Source: Reticulitermes lucifugus (lineage: Eukaryota; Arthropoda; Insecta; Blattodea; Rhinotermitidae). Taken from it: a stretch of 55,401 nucleotides of DNA. The DNA lies in NCBI GenBank assembly GCA_026260175.1, contig JAKCWW010000404.1, forward strand, positions 52,757 to 108,157. The letters are read 5' to 3'. Both the position numbers and the translations under genes were made by a program. Below, piece by piece: positions 26,292 through 41,200 of this stretch (position 1 is the stretch's first letter; each line of letters starts with the position of its first letter). The notes beneath the pieces are model-generated. The model did no database searches, had not been told where the DNA came from, and saw only the letters and a list, made by a program, of their open reading frames with translations.

Positions 26292-29200
26292 TAAAAGCTT
26301 GCTCAAACTAAAGTGTGATGCTCCAGTGGTGGAAATGGCAAATACTGCATTGTTTAATGTCTGTATAACATTGACATTTTTCCACATCTCATCAGTGCTT
26401 GCTGTGTAAATGATTTATGATTTTGTATTTGTCACATGAATCAGACATGCCTATTCATATACTTTCAAGTCAGTGAACTCTGTACTGATGTTGGGTTTTC
26501 AGGCCACATCATAGACCAATACAAGAGTTTCTGTACCACCTACAACAAATTGATCATGGTTCTAAGGAAAACAGGAACCCTTGGCTGATCAAGTATTATC
26601 AAAAGGTAAGCTTTGGTTTCATATTGTGACTGTTGCTGTGTTGTAGAGGAAAACTAAAACGTTTAAAACATACAAGCATGAATTGTTTGAATCCATATTT
26701 CCATATAATTCTATGAGAATTGCAATTTAAAAGGAAAGGACACAAGGCAGTGTGCAAAATATTTATTTCTTAAGAATATTTTTGTCCTTGTTTTTTGTCA
26801 GTGTTTGTATCAGTACTGTCTTGATGTATGTTTTTTAGTTGCATTTGACATGTTTTAGGGCATAATGTGTGATGATCCAGCCTGCAAACTGTTGTTGGAG
26901 ATGGGCAGTTACCTAGATTTTAACACTGTTCAAGCTGTGTATTCTCTTGGTGCAGCACTTGAGGCGACGGTTTATCAGCTTTGTATGAATAGTTCCATCA
27001 CTGATTTAGATGGCTCTTGTTTACACAGATACACCAGGTCAGTATGAAAGCGTGTGAACATGACTTCTTTCTGTGTTTTGCATTGTAATTACAGGAAAAT
27101 TTCGGTTGGATTCATATCCATTCGTCAGGTGAACATTTTTCCAGTAGAAGATTCAAGTCTTCTGATGTGTGACGCTGTCATTGGGCCAGTATTTCTCAGT
27201 GTTTTGAAGGGTTGTTGTTCCTCCATCGTCATGGGCAAGCAGGTCAAGAAGATGAAGGTACTACAGACCTTCACAACGTCAGAAACTACTGGCCCAACAA
27301 CACATTGTCACATCTAAGAAGACTCAAGTCTTCATTAACACTGCTGTGAGAACCTCAAATCTGTCATTTTTCCTGTAGTTTTAAATTCGGTTTCATTAAC
27401 GATGCAGCATCCTAAGGTGGTAAAGGGTGTTAAAACAGATGTGAGTTGAGAATAAAAGTTCAAGGGCATAACTTTGACCTGTTTTAAGTTACTTCTCAAA
27501 CATTACCTGATCTGTAAACATTCTGAATGTGGAACATTGAACACATGTGAGTTCACATATTTATAATCACTCATTGTTTTATATTACAGATTTTTACACG
27601 TTTTATATCAGTAGAAAAACATGTAAATCATATCTTTATACACTGTTGTCTTTAAGAACATGTTGTGCAGGTAATCCTAGTGCAATAAAAAATTAGTTAC
27701 ACCTGTAACTAACAAATTCTTAACTATTTCTTTGCCTCCTGCATAGTTTCTTCATTCTTACATGTGCATCCTGTTATCTCAAGAATGATCAACTGACTGC
27801 AAGTTATTGAACAATTGATATAACATTGATCTCAAGGTAAACACTGTAAGCATTCTTAATCAATAATGAATATAGCTACCAAAAAGTTATGAAATTCTGG
27901 AGAGCTGTTACTGTTCCTGGTGTTTTTTACATAAGTGTAAACACTTTGCAGTACAGCTCTGTCACACTTAGCACTGTGGATCTACATTAACCTTTTCTGG
28001 GTTTGATGCAGTTAAACATAGCAAAAGTAAGTGTTCCATGCATATTATCATGTCAGTTCCTGATGACTGAGAAGAGACAGTCTCTGAAACATTAGAGGTT
28101 CATTGTGTATTTATGTGGCTGATTTCATGAGAAAACTTTGGAACTTTAGCATTGCTGCTATGGAATGATATGTAACATAATATTTACCCATATGAGCCAG
28201 TTTTTTGTTGTTTGTGAAGTCACTGTCTTTTAAAGGCAGTATGCAAGACAGTACAGATTAATTCTCTGTTGACGTGTGAGAACACACAAACACATGTCAT
28301 TCGTTCTATCATTGTTGCCAGGAGAAACCTTCTATGTGCCCCCCTGAAGCAAAAATAGAATATTGACATGGGTACATTTTGTAGCTTATGATCTTGTTTA
28401 CAGAAAAACCTCCTATGTATTTTGAAACCATGGAATAAGTTATTGAATTTTTTTTTTCTTTCAAACTTTTTATATGAAAGCAACTTGCTGGTTGTAGGCA
28501 CAAACTACAATGTGGACGTTCTTGGAATATGTCGCCACATATGTGATGATTGATGCCACTGCTCTGCCATGGATCCAGGATAGTGTAGTTGGTTTAGTGA
28601 CTCAGCTGCAGGCTGCATAACCAAGGAATCATGGTTTGGTTTCTAGCAGGGTCAGGAGATTTTTATCTTCTCCAAAATGTCCAGCCTGGCTCTAGGGCTT
28701 ACCCAGCCTCCTATTAAAAGGTTGTGGGAGGATATTTCCTCGGGAGTAAAAGCAGCTGGGTTGTGAAGCTGACTTCTCACGTCTGTCTAGTGCCAAGCTT
28801 AGGAATGCGTGGATCTCTACCTCCACCCTTCATATGCCATCACGGTATTCACGGGGACAACTTTACCTTTACCTTTGCTGCTCAATCATTCTCTTTCTGG
28901 TTGTCAGTAAAAGCTGCCATTTGCAGGCTCTGGAACATGCTTTCATTATTTGAAGGGAAAAGAGTCTGCGTAATTATTTTCTTTCTGATGATGTAAAGTT
29001 AATTTTTGTTTATGTTGGTAAAATGGTCTTGTGAAGGAAAGATGGTTGCCTTAGCTGTAGGGATGCAGTGAGAATTTGGCCCATCAGAAAAGTTTGACAG
29101 TTTTGCCTTTAGTAATCCATTTCTTGCATGAAATTTGTCTTGCATATCTTCCTGTAGGCAATTTCCAATCAACCAGCTCTTCCTGTATGTTGCTCGTTGA

Positions 29201-32200
29201 AGCAAGCATTAAATTTTAGATGTCTTTTGTTCTTCTTGTAAAGTTTTTTTTCTCTCTCTCCCCCACACACATAGGAGATTTCTTTTGGCAACAGCAATGT
29301 GTGTGTGGGTATTGATACTTTGCAATTGATCAACCAATTTGTGTCACTCATCATGTCAGTCTATGGTGTGTGAGAGTGAGGGGTCAGTCTGTGGAACATT
29401 GAAGTTTATTTTGTGGGGCTGATGGTTGAAGAAGGTTTCATTGATGGAACATAAAAGTAAAGTAAATGAATTGATTGGAGTTTTCTGTTTCAGGTTACAA
29501 GTACAGCAAGCATTAAATGAAGAGTTGCATAGATCCAGTGCCCAGAGAGCTGATGGCTCAGTCACTGAACACTTCAGATTCACAAACTTAGGAACGGGAA
29601 GTGTTCCAGTGGAAATCTTGAACTTGAGGCATAACTCTCGAAGCTGGAGTCGCACACTAGGAGACATTCATTTCGACAGAGTGAGTTCATTGTAATTTCT
29701 TTCTTATGGTGGTGCAAGATAGCTCTGAATTAGTGCATGACTTCGGGAGGTTTCCTTATACAATCTGAGGATTTGTTGTCCAGATTAAAATTTCAAGGTA
29801 ATTCTTCCTTGCTACAAGGAGACATTAGGACAACAATGTACACCAAGAGCTCTGACATGATACATTTCCCTTCCATTAAGATTGTTATGCAGCATTGTGA
29901 TAGATGTACTAAACTGATAATCCATGTCACCAGGTTGACGCCTGTCCACCTACACATTCCCGACCACTTTGCCAAAGCACAGTACGTCCTCCTTAAACTA
30001 AACTGACATGCCACGTGGCCACCAGGTTTTGCTGAAGTATTTATTCCTCCTCTTCAAACATGTTCAGTAGTATCTGAGAACATGAAACATGTGAGACACT
30101 GTCCTGTGTGTAGAGAAGCCTGTGCTCTAGATGTCATGAAGCCCACAGTGATGAAGCAAAGTTTTTTAATACTGTCAAGACCTGTAACATCCTTTTTTTC
30201 TTTCTGTTGCACAACATTTTATCCAAGGATGAAGAATGAATGATAAATTGACATGGATTTGGACGAAAGAGGTGATGGTCTAGTCAGGGCATTCTACTAG
30301 CATATACCTGGAGAGACTGAAGAAAACCACGAAAAGCCTATCTGGATAGCCAGTGTCACAAATGATATTCGAACAGGGCACTTCCTGAATAAAGTTTATA
30401 ACATTACTACTTACAACAGTCTTGAAAAATTTGTATTACGTTATTTATGAGCATGGCAGTTCTTCTTGCCATATTCTCATTTACAGACAACCAGGTGCTC
30501 CCTGGTATGTGATACATCATTAAACAATTTTGAGTCAGAAGGGTACCACATTCTTCAATTTAATATAACCATTATATAGTGTTTGAAAGGAGTTAGTTTT
30601 TTAAATGTTGTGACTGAAATTTTGGACATTGCCCATTATGTGAGGCTAAAAAACCTACAATGTTCCATCTTCAGGTTGAACGGTCATCGTTCACTCTTTG
30701 AGCCAAGAAACCCCACAGCATTTCGCCAGCAGGATCTGGCTCCGTCTGCAGGTGGAATGGACATTTCCATCGCCTCAGGTTATCTACCTCCGTCTTCAAG
30801 TGGAAAGGGGAGAACCTACTCTGGTAGGCTTACCACACAGTGGACAGTGTCCAAAGTTTCAGTTGTGACTATGACCATACAACAGCACCAAAATCCTTTA
30901 AAGTTAGATTGTTAATTCCTTCCCAGAAAACAAGTTGTCAGTTTATTCTTTACACACCTGTGCCTGTTGTAATGAATGCAATGCTTCATTTACAAAGCAA
31001 TATTTATGTTTAGGTTGGCCTGTTTCTTGACAATAAGCTGCGAAGTCTGGAACATGTTCTGGCATATCGTGATTCAGGCGATGAGGTACAAGTGACATCA
31101 TTATCATCACAGTGTAGTGCCCACAGCAATTGTCCTCAGTGCAGAAGACGCTACGAAACTGTGTCACTGACTGATTGGGTAACCATGATGAAACCCAAAC
31201 CGGATAATGAAGAAGAGGCAAGTCAAGGTGTAGTGCTGTATATAGCAGCAACTCTGAATGTCCATGAAGCTTCACGAAATCCTCTGGAATGCGGAGGTGA
31301 ACTGAGCAAGCAAGGCATAGAACAACTGGAAGCCTTTCTGTGGGCAATTGATCAGGTAAACTAGGTCACATAATTAGGTTTTGTATATAGTTTTCTTGTT
31401 GTTGTCACAGATTACATAGTTTATTGCCTATATTGCCTGACTTCCAGCTTTTGGTAATTTCTGTTTAGATAAGATAGAGGAAACTTCTTCATTTTTGTCA
31501 TTATATTTAGAAAAACAAACTGAAAAACCTCATTCTCATACCATTTGCCCTCACTAACACTGACTTTCAGAGTGTTTAGATACTGTAATTTTTGCAGTTC
31601 TCTCTGTCCATCCTGGCAGGTCTTGGGCTAGCATCTTAAAATAGCTCCTGATCTGTTCCTTCTATATTATTTCCATTTTACCTTTCACATTCATTATCTC
31701 ATCTAACATTCTGCAAGCTCTGCAGTCACAAAAACAACATTAGAAAAACTAAGAAAAAAGTAACAAGATGCTTTGAAAAGTTTCCGTCAGTGACCACATT
31801 TTAAGTTTCAATCCAGATATGCATTAATTGTGCCACAATACTGGGAATTCTCTGTGAACGTATACCACAGTGTAACAGGGTTCTGTGTAGATTATTTGCT
31901 TTTTTAGCTATCATTCAGTTATTGTTTTCCATTGCTTGTTTTTCTGAAACAAAGTGCTGAGGAGAATACATGAATCTGGGAAAGAGGAAGTAGCAGTACA
32001 GTGGAGAAAATTACATAATCAGAAGCTTCATAATTTGTCAAATATTGATGACCACTTAACAGACTACACTGTGTCATAACCGGAATCACAATACGTTTCT
32101 TCATAATTTATACTCTTCACCAGGTATAAGGTGATCAAATCAGGGAGGATTTAATGGGCAGAGCATTTAGCACATGTGGGTGAGGTGAGAAATGCACACA

Positions 32201-35200
32201 GAAGCTCAGTCAGAAAATCTCTTGAAACAGCTAGGCACGAATGGTAGATAAAATGAAGAGAAATAGCATGTATGGGTATGAATTGGATTCAGCTGGTTCA
32301 AATTGTGGTCTGGTAGTTGGCCTTTATGAATGTAGTAATGACAGAAGGATTCTGCTCCATGGAATTTGTTAGTTTTTAATTAGTTATTTAGTTAGGGATA
32401 TTTTACCATTATGCTTCTAATTTTGTTACAGGTGAACCGCAATAACTCTCACCTCTCGTTAGCTGCCATTGCTTTAGACACATGTGGAAGCTTTGTTAAA
32501 ACTTCAAGGGATATTTCAAATTTTCTTAACCACCAAGAAAGCAGCCTCTTTGAGAAGCTCAACAATACAGATATGAGTATAGTTGCTTTGTTGGCTGGCG
32601 GAGACACAGAATTGGCAGGATCTGTGACAGATGCCGTAAGTCACCTTGGAGTTGCTGTACTGGCCCCACAGGCAGGTGGGCCACCTTCTCAGCGCAAGAG
32701 ATATGCACCGTATCCACTTCAGCTTGCACCTTCTCATGCTGTTCGTGCAGCCTGCGTTCTTGCTTTGCTCCATCACCTACAATGGCACTGTTTCTCTGTT
32801 ATATATCATCAGGATGCTGTTGAATATGAAGACATGTTCAGATATGTGGAAAAACATGCTGCCTCATCACGTCAGCTGGAGCTAACATCAGGGATACCAG
32901 TTCCTCTTGCTTCCGTCAATGTTTCATCTCTTGTACGTAATTGTTTGAGAATGCTCCAATCACAGAAAGCAGAAGGAACCAGGGTCGTTGTCCTTATGTT
33001 GCCACGTGAACGAGTGCAGCTCATATTCAGAGTGTTAAAGGCTTTGGAGCAAGAAGGACAGGTTATACCTGGAGAATTTACTTGGATCATGTTTGGATCA
33101 GAAGAAAACTTTGATTACAGGTAATAAATCTGCAGGAAGTTCCATTAATATAAACAGATCACATGTTTATCAGTGTAACATTTGGAAATAATACACATTG
33201 CATGAGATTATATTTTTTAAATTGTTTTCAGCTTTGTCTTGTTGAAGGATAACTTTGGAGGACATTGCATGAGTAATGTGACAAAGTACTATGGTTGAGG
33301 CATTAAAAGTCTTTGTTCAAATCTGGGACATGTCTGAGACTATCTATCCTAGCTAAGTTTTTCCATGGCTTTTAAATCTGTCAGGGAAAGTGCCAGGATA
33401 ATACTGTCAAATAGGTCGTGGCTGTGTCCTTTCAAATCCTTCTCGTTCCATTGTTGACTGTCATCCTCATGTTAATCTCTGTCTGATGCCGCAGATCCAA
33501 GGTACTCAGTCTGGTCCCAGTTTATAGTCGATCAATCATTTAGTGATTCATTCTTATTAACACCGACAGTCCAAACAAGATATATGTGTTCTGGAGGTGT
33601 TTCCAGCTCCTTACAGAGTTAAATAAATGGATTGGATGGCTGCATTTGCCTCATGTCCTAATCTGTGTATTACCCCATATGAAGGAATTATTTCTCTCCC
33701 CTCCTTCCTTTCCTTTTTGTCGTACCTTCATCCTTTCCTTCCACCACCACTATTCACTGAGATGATTCAACAACAGGAACAACAATTGCCCGTACATGTA
33801 TGTATGTATGTATGTATGTATGTATGTATGAACTTCCAGGGTGACACTCATATGTTACACACTTTGAAATAATAATTTATTGTTTGCTACAGAACTTGAT
33901 ATTCTTTCATTCTTAGAACATAGTGTAGCCATTTTCTACTTTTCCTTTTTTAGTGAGGAGTTGTCAGGATCTATAGTTCTGCAGCCCAAAGCTGGTAAAG
34001 TTCCTGAGTTTGAACGTCATTTTCGAAGTCTTAGTCTGAGTTCGAATTCATGGAATCCATGGTTCCCTGAATTCTGGTCCAATGTGTTCCACTGCAGGGG
34101 TGCCACCTGCCACAGTGATCTGTTTTCAGATCTCCACAGCTACCAGTTCATGCATGTAAGATCACATGGCTTCCATTGTCTTCTATTTCGTATCATTTTA
34201 TTACACAGAATCCTTACACTAGCTGTGCTTTAAATCACTTGCTCCAGGATCTGTATTGTTAGACATTATGTGAGAGACTGTTTTCAGGTCAGCAACTGGG
34301 AAAAGGATTCTCTTTGAAACTAATCAATGGTTGGAATCATTACTTTGCACTACAGACCTGGCAAGCAGTATATAGTGTATTAAACGTAATCCATATTCCA
34401 TGCAGTAGATTGATTATACAGTATTTTATCCAGCAAACTGCACAATCAGTAATAAATAATCATTTGTCACTTATGTTCCTCTACATGTTTGGACCTCTAC
34501 AAGGTCATCGTCAGGGAGGTATATACAAAGGCATACAAGTACAGCAAATTCTGTCAGATGTGTGTGCATAGAGTTAACATACTTTATTGTTAATTAAAAT
34601 TACTAAAAATGTTTAAAATATAAATCAATCAACAATTTTCGTACAATTGTAAATAATATTTTATCTTCCATTGCCAACAAACATCTATGTCAATTTTTTC
34701 ATCTTTATTCAAAGGGAATGTCCCTGTGTTGTGTGGCTGGTGTTTATGCCATGGTGGATTGTTGAGTACTCAGTACACATACTCAGAAGTTACTTTTCCT
34801 TTCATTGCAGCAACAAGACACCATGTCAGAAATATTTCACATAGAAGTTGTACATTTTCATGAGATTTACTTACCTTGTAAGTAGGAATATTAAATTTGC
34901 CTGCCAAATTTTAGAGAGGATTCTCCCATACCAAACTTCAACATTCACCATGTAGTTTTTGAAACTGAATGTGAGGACAGGTAGGTAAACACACAGACAC
35001 GACCTCCCAGCTATGCGATCATTTTATGAATTTTGTGCAAAGAACTCATAAAAAAGGAAGGGGTTGGCAAAATGCATATTTTAAATGGAAAAAATCCAAT
35101 TTTCTGCACTGCACAAATTTTAAATTATTGAGACAACTGAAAGGAAATTCAATGAATAATTGTGAATTTTTTTTTAAAGTTAGTAGTTTCTTTCGGGAAT

Positions 35201-38200
35201 GGACATTGTGGTTGCTCACCCTGGACATAAAAAAAACACTACCCTACGCCATTGGTTGTAGTTAGCCCTGCCATCCATGTAATTCTGTTTGTATTCTTAT
35301 TTTGACTCTTGACAGTGTAGCCTCTGATTTAGACATTCATTCGAACTTAGAAATATGACATCAGCATTATTACATTTTGTAGTGATTTAAATGAATTGCA
35401 GATTAAGAGATATGTTTCAGCATATATTTTTTTAAATGGTGACATGAAAATATGACTTCCTTTGTTTTCAGAATCCTTTGGTTGTAAATACCATTAATGC
35501 TGTTCTTGCTGTTTCCCATTCTTTGGGAACTGTGAGACGAGAACTTTGTCCAGGTAAGTTACATTGCTTATACTCGTATATATATTGGATGGCTTCTGTT
35601 TTTTAGGTGTTTATTAACACTAAGAACAACAGAATCTTGTGACTGATTTAAGAAAGAGGCCTATGTTTTATACTGTATTTATTCATATGTGGCAACCAGG
35701 ATAGCATAGCTGGTATATCAACTCGCTACAGGCTGGGTGATTCAGAGTGAGAACCCTGGTGGTGGCGGGATATTTGCTATCCATCAAGACGGCCTCCAAG
35801 GCCCACCCAGCCTCTTGTACAATGGGTACTGGGTGTGGCATAACCACCCATCCCATCTAGTACCGAGGTTAAAGAAAGATTAGCACTATACATCTACTCC
35901 CCCTCTGGGCCTTCATGGCCTGTTATAGGGCGAACTTAAAATTTATTCTTATGCGTGTGAAGTGGAGGGACTTGCAGTTTGAAAACTTTAAGAGCAGATA
36001 GCTCTTTCTGGTTGTGAATATTCCACTTTACAGGAAAACATATTGAAAATTAATTATGCTTGCTATGATGTTATGTTACAAGAAGCAATCAGTAGTCTGC
36101 ATGGACACTGCTTCTAACAGGGCCTGCTGTTTCTGATATTTAATATAGTGCTGTACTTGTGAGTCTTTCTGTAGTAGTATCTGAAGTAGTTTGTGATTAC
36201 TGTAACAACATCCTGAAATTAGATTCATTTAAATTAAAATACCTTTAAGTTACCTGAAGTTACTCTTCAGTGCCCCATATTTACTGTGTGCTATAGACCA
36301 GGGATGCATAAATTCCGGGTGCCAGGTCACAATGGTGGCTACATTTTGTGCATTGGCACCTAATATTTGTGGGTCCTCATTATGAAACTTGCTTCATGTC
36401 ACCATTCTCGCTCCTAGAATTTTGAGGTGGCTGCTAGATTTCTGGAAAATTTGTGCACCCCTGCCATAGACGTATAACAAAAACACTTCCTGTATCCTCA
36501 AAATTTTATGTTGTAAACATCCATAGGTCTTAAATTATTGCCAATGTGTGGTTTTCATTATCTCATTAAACCACAATATTTTAAAATGTGAAGTATATGT
36601 GATGTGGTTTTAAACCTCAACATGAACATAGTATTCATAGTGCCAAGCTTGAGTGATGCTTCCCTGCTCAGTGCAGTGATAAAAGAAAGACATTGTACAT
36701 TACAGTATACCAAAGGATTGTCAGTAAAATAACCAAGAACAATTAGCTTCTCTTTCTTAAATGGATGAAAACTTGCAAGAGTGTTGTGTTATGATATTAA
36801 ACTTTCAGATGGCGGCATATGCAAAGCAATGCAAGACATTGCGAGAGTTCGCAGACGTCTATTTGAAGTGACGCCACGTATGGCGTTTGTTGGTGTTGGT
36901 CTTAATGCTGTGGCATTTTCTGATTCTGGAGAAAATTCACATGCTGAGGTTGAGGTAAAGTAAGATCATTTTTCAGGTATTTTATTTCACAAGATTTTTT
37001 AAACATTATATACCGCCATAAACAATCCTGCTATACACTAACTAACCCCATGAAGCAGAGTCACTTTCGAGAAGTTCACAGTTGCTCAGACAGTCAAGAA
37101 ATTGCATTTTATGGAACATAAAGGTTCATTACTGTGTTCACAAGCACTTGTCACTTTTTCCTATTCCCAGCCACATGAATTCAGTCCATGCTCTGCCATC
37201 CTATTTCTGTAAGATCAGTTTTAATATTACCCTTCCAAGTGGTCCCTTTTGTTGATGTTTTCCCACCAGTGCCCTGCATGGATTTTTCTTCTCTTCCATG
37301 CATGCCACAGGTTACTCCCATCTCATGCTTCATTTTATTTAATTACCTTCATGATATTTAGCAAGCTATACAAATGATGAACTCCTCAATACCCAACATT
37401 GTAACCTGAAAGGAAGGTATCGTTTGTGAGATACAGGTGTAGATTGTGAAATAATTTTAAAATGAGTCCCAGGGGAACAGGGTGGAAGGGTGTGGACTCA
37501 ATTCACCTGGCCAAGTGGAGGGCTTTTGTGAGCATGGTATTGAATCTTCAGGATTCATAAAAATGGGGAGTTCCTTGAACAGCTCTACAGCCAAATTTCA
37601 CTACCAACTAGCTGCACAATGTTTGTATTTATTATACAATGCTCCTACCTGTTTTGGCCATGCATTTTGGCCATCTTCAGGGAGCTACAAGGTTGATCAA
37701 CATTACAGTGTATATGGCAAGTTTTCATAGATGATTGGCAGACTGTATACATATATATAATATAATAAGAATACAGTGTTGACTGTCACTATATGAGTCA
37801 TCAATGTATAATGTATAATGTATAAATAAGAGTCAGGGTCTTTAAAAATATTACACTAGACTAATTGTGATGTAGATAATAATATGGAACTTCCTGTTCT
37901 TGAAAGTTCTGTCATTATTGATTTTTTGTTGCATGTTACAAGCACCCGATTGCTTTCTCAATACTGTTTTAGGTGTTAAACGTCCATCGAGTTGGAAATG
38001 AAGGTACACCAGTTTCTGTGGGTTACATAAATGCCGCAGGAAAAGTGCAACTGGATCTCACAAAGATGAAGTCATATATTCTAGATAATAGAACAGAAAT
38101 ACCTTTGCAAGAGTTGCATTCTCAGTGTCAAGGCACTTATGATTCAAGTAGTGGAATCCCTGATGTCATTGAGGTATGTTAATTTCTTTTATTCTTCTGA

Positions 38201-41200
38201 TGGTCACTATGCAAGCCAATTGCATAATATATTGAAACCTGCCATGTTACTGCCTAATTTCTGCCTGACAATTTTGAGACAATTCAGTGGTCTCATCTTT
38301 ATGGGTCAAAAAGTCTAAGAAGGACTTTTGACCATGGAAAATGAGACCAACAGATTGTCCCAAAATGTTGGTCACCAAACAATATGGGTACAGCTGCAGT
38401 GCAGAGCTTATGTTTAAAAACTGTTTATTTTAACAAAATTGATATCCCTCCAAACATTTTTTAAATTGACAATTTTATTTTACTTCTCTCACTTTGAATG
38501 AAGAGTATCAAAATGGATGGTGTCAGAGAGCAAAGTACTGAGAAATGTAAGATGGACACAAAAAAGAGAAAGATTGTGAATATCAAACATTAAAAAACTT
38601 CATAATCAGTACTGTTTGCCTGATGTTATTAGAATTCTTGAATAAAAATAATGAGATGGTCCTGGAGAAAATCATAGAGCCATACAAAGTTTTGACAAGA
38701 ATCCCTCGGGCAAAGAGACCACTTGGGAGAGCTAAGTGTACATGTGAGGATAATATTAGAACCCATTATATATAAATATGATGTAAGGATCTGCATGTGG
38801 TTCAGCTGGCTCAGAATAGAGTTCAATGAAGGACTCCCATAAATCTGGCACACAAAATTTGATTTCCATAAAGTCAAGGAATTCTTGATGAACCAGGTTA
38901 CTATCAGCTTTTCAAGAAAGTCCCTACGCTATGAAATTCGTTGTCTCTGAACAATATCGTGTACCAATTATGGATTCTGTGTGATTTATTTGGAACAGAT
39001 TGGCACTTCTGGAACCAGCAAGTATAAATTGTCACTTCTGGGAGTTGCTCCTGTTCATCAGCAGGGAGTTGGACACTTCAGTTGTGGCAAACTTCATCCA
39101 ACAGCCATGCTGCACATAGCAGCCCTGCATTATGCCCTCAGTGTGGTCAACTATAATGCCTCTATTTTACCAGGAATTGAACTAGGACTGATCCTCTTTG
39201 ACAGCTGCTCAAGACCTTCTCGTGCTTATAATTCCATATACAACTTCTTATCGTTCCCAGAAGAAGCTCTCAAGGTGATGACAGTAGGTATGTACGGACA
39301 GTAAATGAAAGCATTGTCAAGGGCACAGAACGGTTAATTTGACATTCATAATATGTTCCATTCTTTCAGAATGTGTATATGAGAAACATGGAACCAGTTG
39401 AATATGTAAAACATATCAAAACTGGTCACTTCTACAACTGAGTTCACAGAAACTGGTTTGTTTTTCTGTTATGTGGACAGTTATGCTACAGCCACTTATT
39501 CTATACATTGCATTTGAAGCTATCACAGACACATTCTGATTTGAAGTAAAATATACCAGTACTTATTATTGTACCATTAAATAGTATTTTATTTTCTGCA
39601 ATGAGTGCTGTGTGACATCAGAACCAGAATGCATCTTACCAAACAGATACAGTGTGTCACAGGAAAAGATGTACTTTGGTGTTTCTTGCTGAGTGAGACC
39701 ATAGTGATCAGTGTATGGCTCACAAGGCTGGCTGCAACTTCAAACAAGGGCAAACATATGATTAGACATGACATGAAAGGTTGATGATTCTGTTCTTCTG
39801 GAATGTGATGGTTAATTGGCGGGTAATCAGACCCTGATATTTTGAGGCAGGTGGTGTCCTCATGTTCAAGGGTCTAACACAACATCATATCCCACAAAGA
39901 TGGAATCTTCTGCCACACCAATGCAAATACCTCAAAACCCACACGTTAATATTAATCACTTTTCTGCACCCATTAACCTGTTGTCTCGCCTCCCACAGTT
40001 TTGCATATTGCTATAGTTTTACAGACAGTACAGTAGTGCAATGTGTTGTGTTCTTCGCAGGTGTTGAAGTGCAGACAAGACCAACAGACATTGTGGCTGC
40101 TGTTTTATTGGACTCGACAGCTGCAGAAGCAGTCACACCATTACTGCATGCACAAAACATTGCTCCAGTAGTAGCACCTCTCGAAGCATTTGCAGCTCAA
40201 AGAATACAATTGTCGTCTGAATCAAGTAAGGTGAGCTGCACCTTCACAAGTCTCACATGACAGTAGGCTAAGTAATACTGAAGCATTTCATCACCCACTA
40301 ATGTTGCCAGCAAGATGGGTCATCTTATGCCCAATTTCTCCATTCCTCTTTATCTTCCCACATGTGTTCCTCTTGTATCCATACACTTTCTCTCTGCTGT
40401 CATTTGTGTATCTTTTGTCACGTGATATCTCCAATTGGTCGTTAGTCTCCTCACTGGATGTTTGTTAAGAAGATTAATTTTTGTGGCTTTCAAGGGAATA
40501 TTTTTGTCAACCAAGCACAACATGCTTGTACCATTGTATGCTTAGTTTCACCAACATTATATGTAGTTTCTACTCTCAGAGCTCACATTAATACTCTGAT
40601 TCTGGATTTTATCCTCTCTGGTTTGTCACTTAATAATCTGCACAAACTTCTCTCTTTCTTGCATTCTACGTAATTGCTCCTAGTATTTATCCAGGTTTCT
40701 GTGCCATATGTTGAAATATGAAAGTAATATGTTTTATGTTATATAACTTTAATATTTTCTGTAATCTGTTACTTCCAAATAATATTTCCAATATGCTGCA
40801 GGTGATATACTGAATGGACAGGTACTATGGATGGGATGAATGTGACAGTTCCTAGCAAGGGCAGAATTTTTCCAACTGGTTCTGGAAGGTTAAATAAGTC
40901 AGAATATGATGCTAACCATTACCACCATCTCATTCTAAGATTACGAACGTATGGAAATGTATTTCGACGCTCCTCGCCATATTCATTGATAAAATGCTTA
41001 GGCGTGAGGGCTTTCTATCAGTGCTATATAATAACTCCATATACACTTTAATGTTACTGCTTCAGGAATCGTCACTGTTAAGGCAGAACCTGGCCCAAGC
41101 AATAATGTCTGTCGCACGGGCGACCCATTCACATTCCATAGTATTGATACATGGAACAGCAGCTTGGGCTGAACTGTTAAACCAGCAGTTACAGAATTAC

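Noticed and set aside
30677-30915. Possible extra exon with acceptor TCCATCTTCAG
   Set aside because: Its frame needs two bases from the previous exon, while exon 11 ends in phase 0 at a good GTGAGT donor and joins naturally to VGLFLDN in exon 12.
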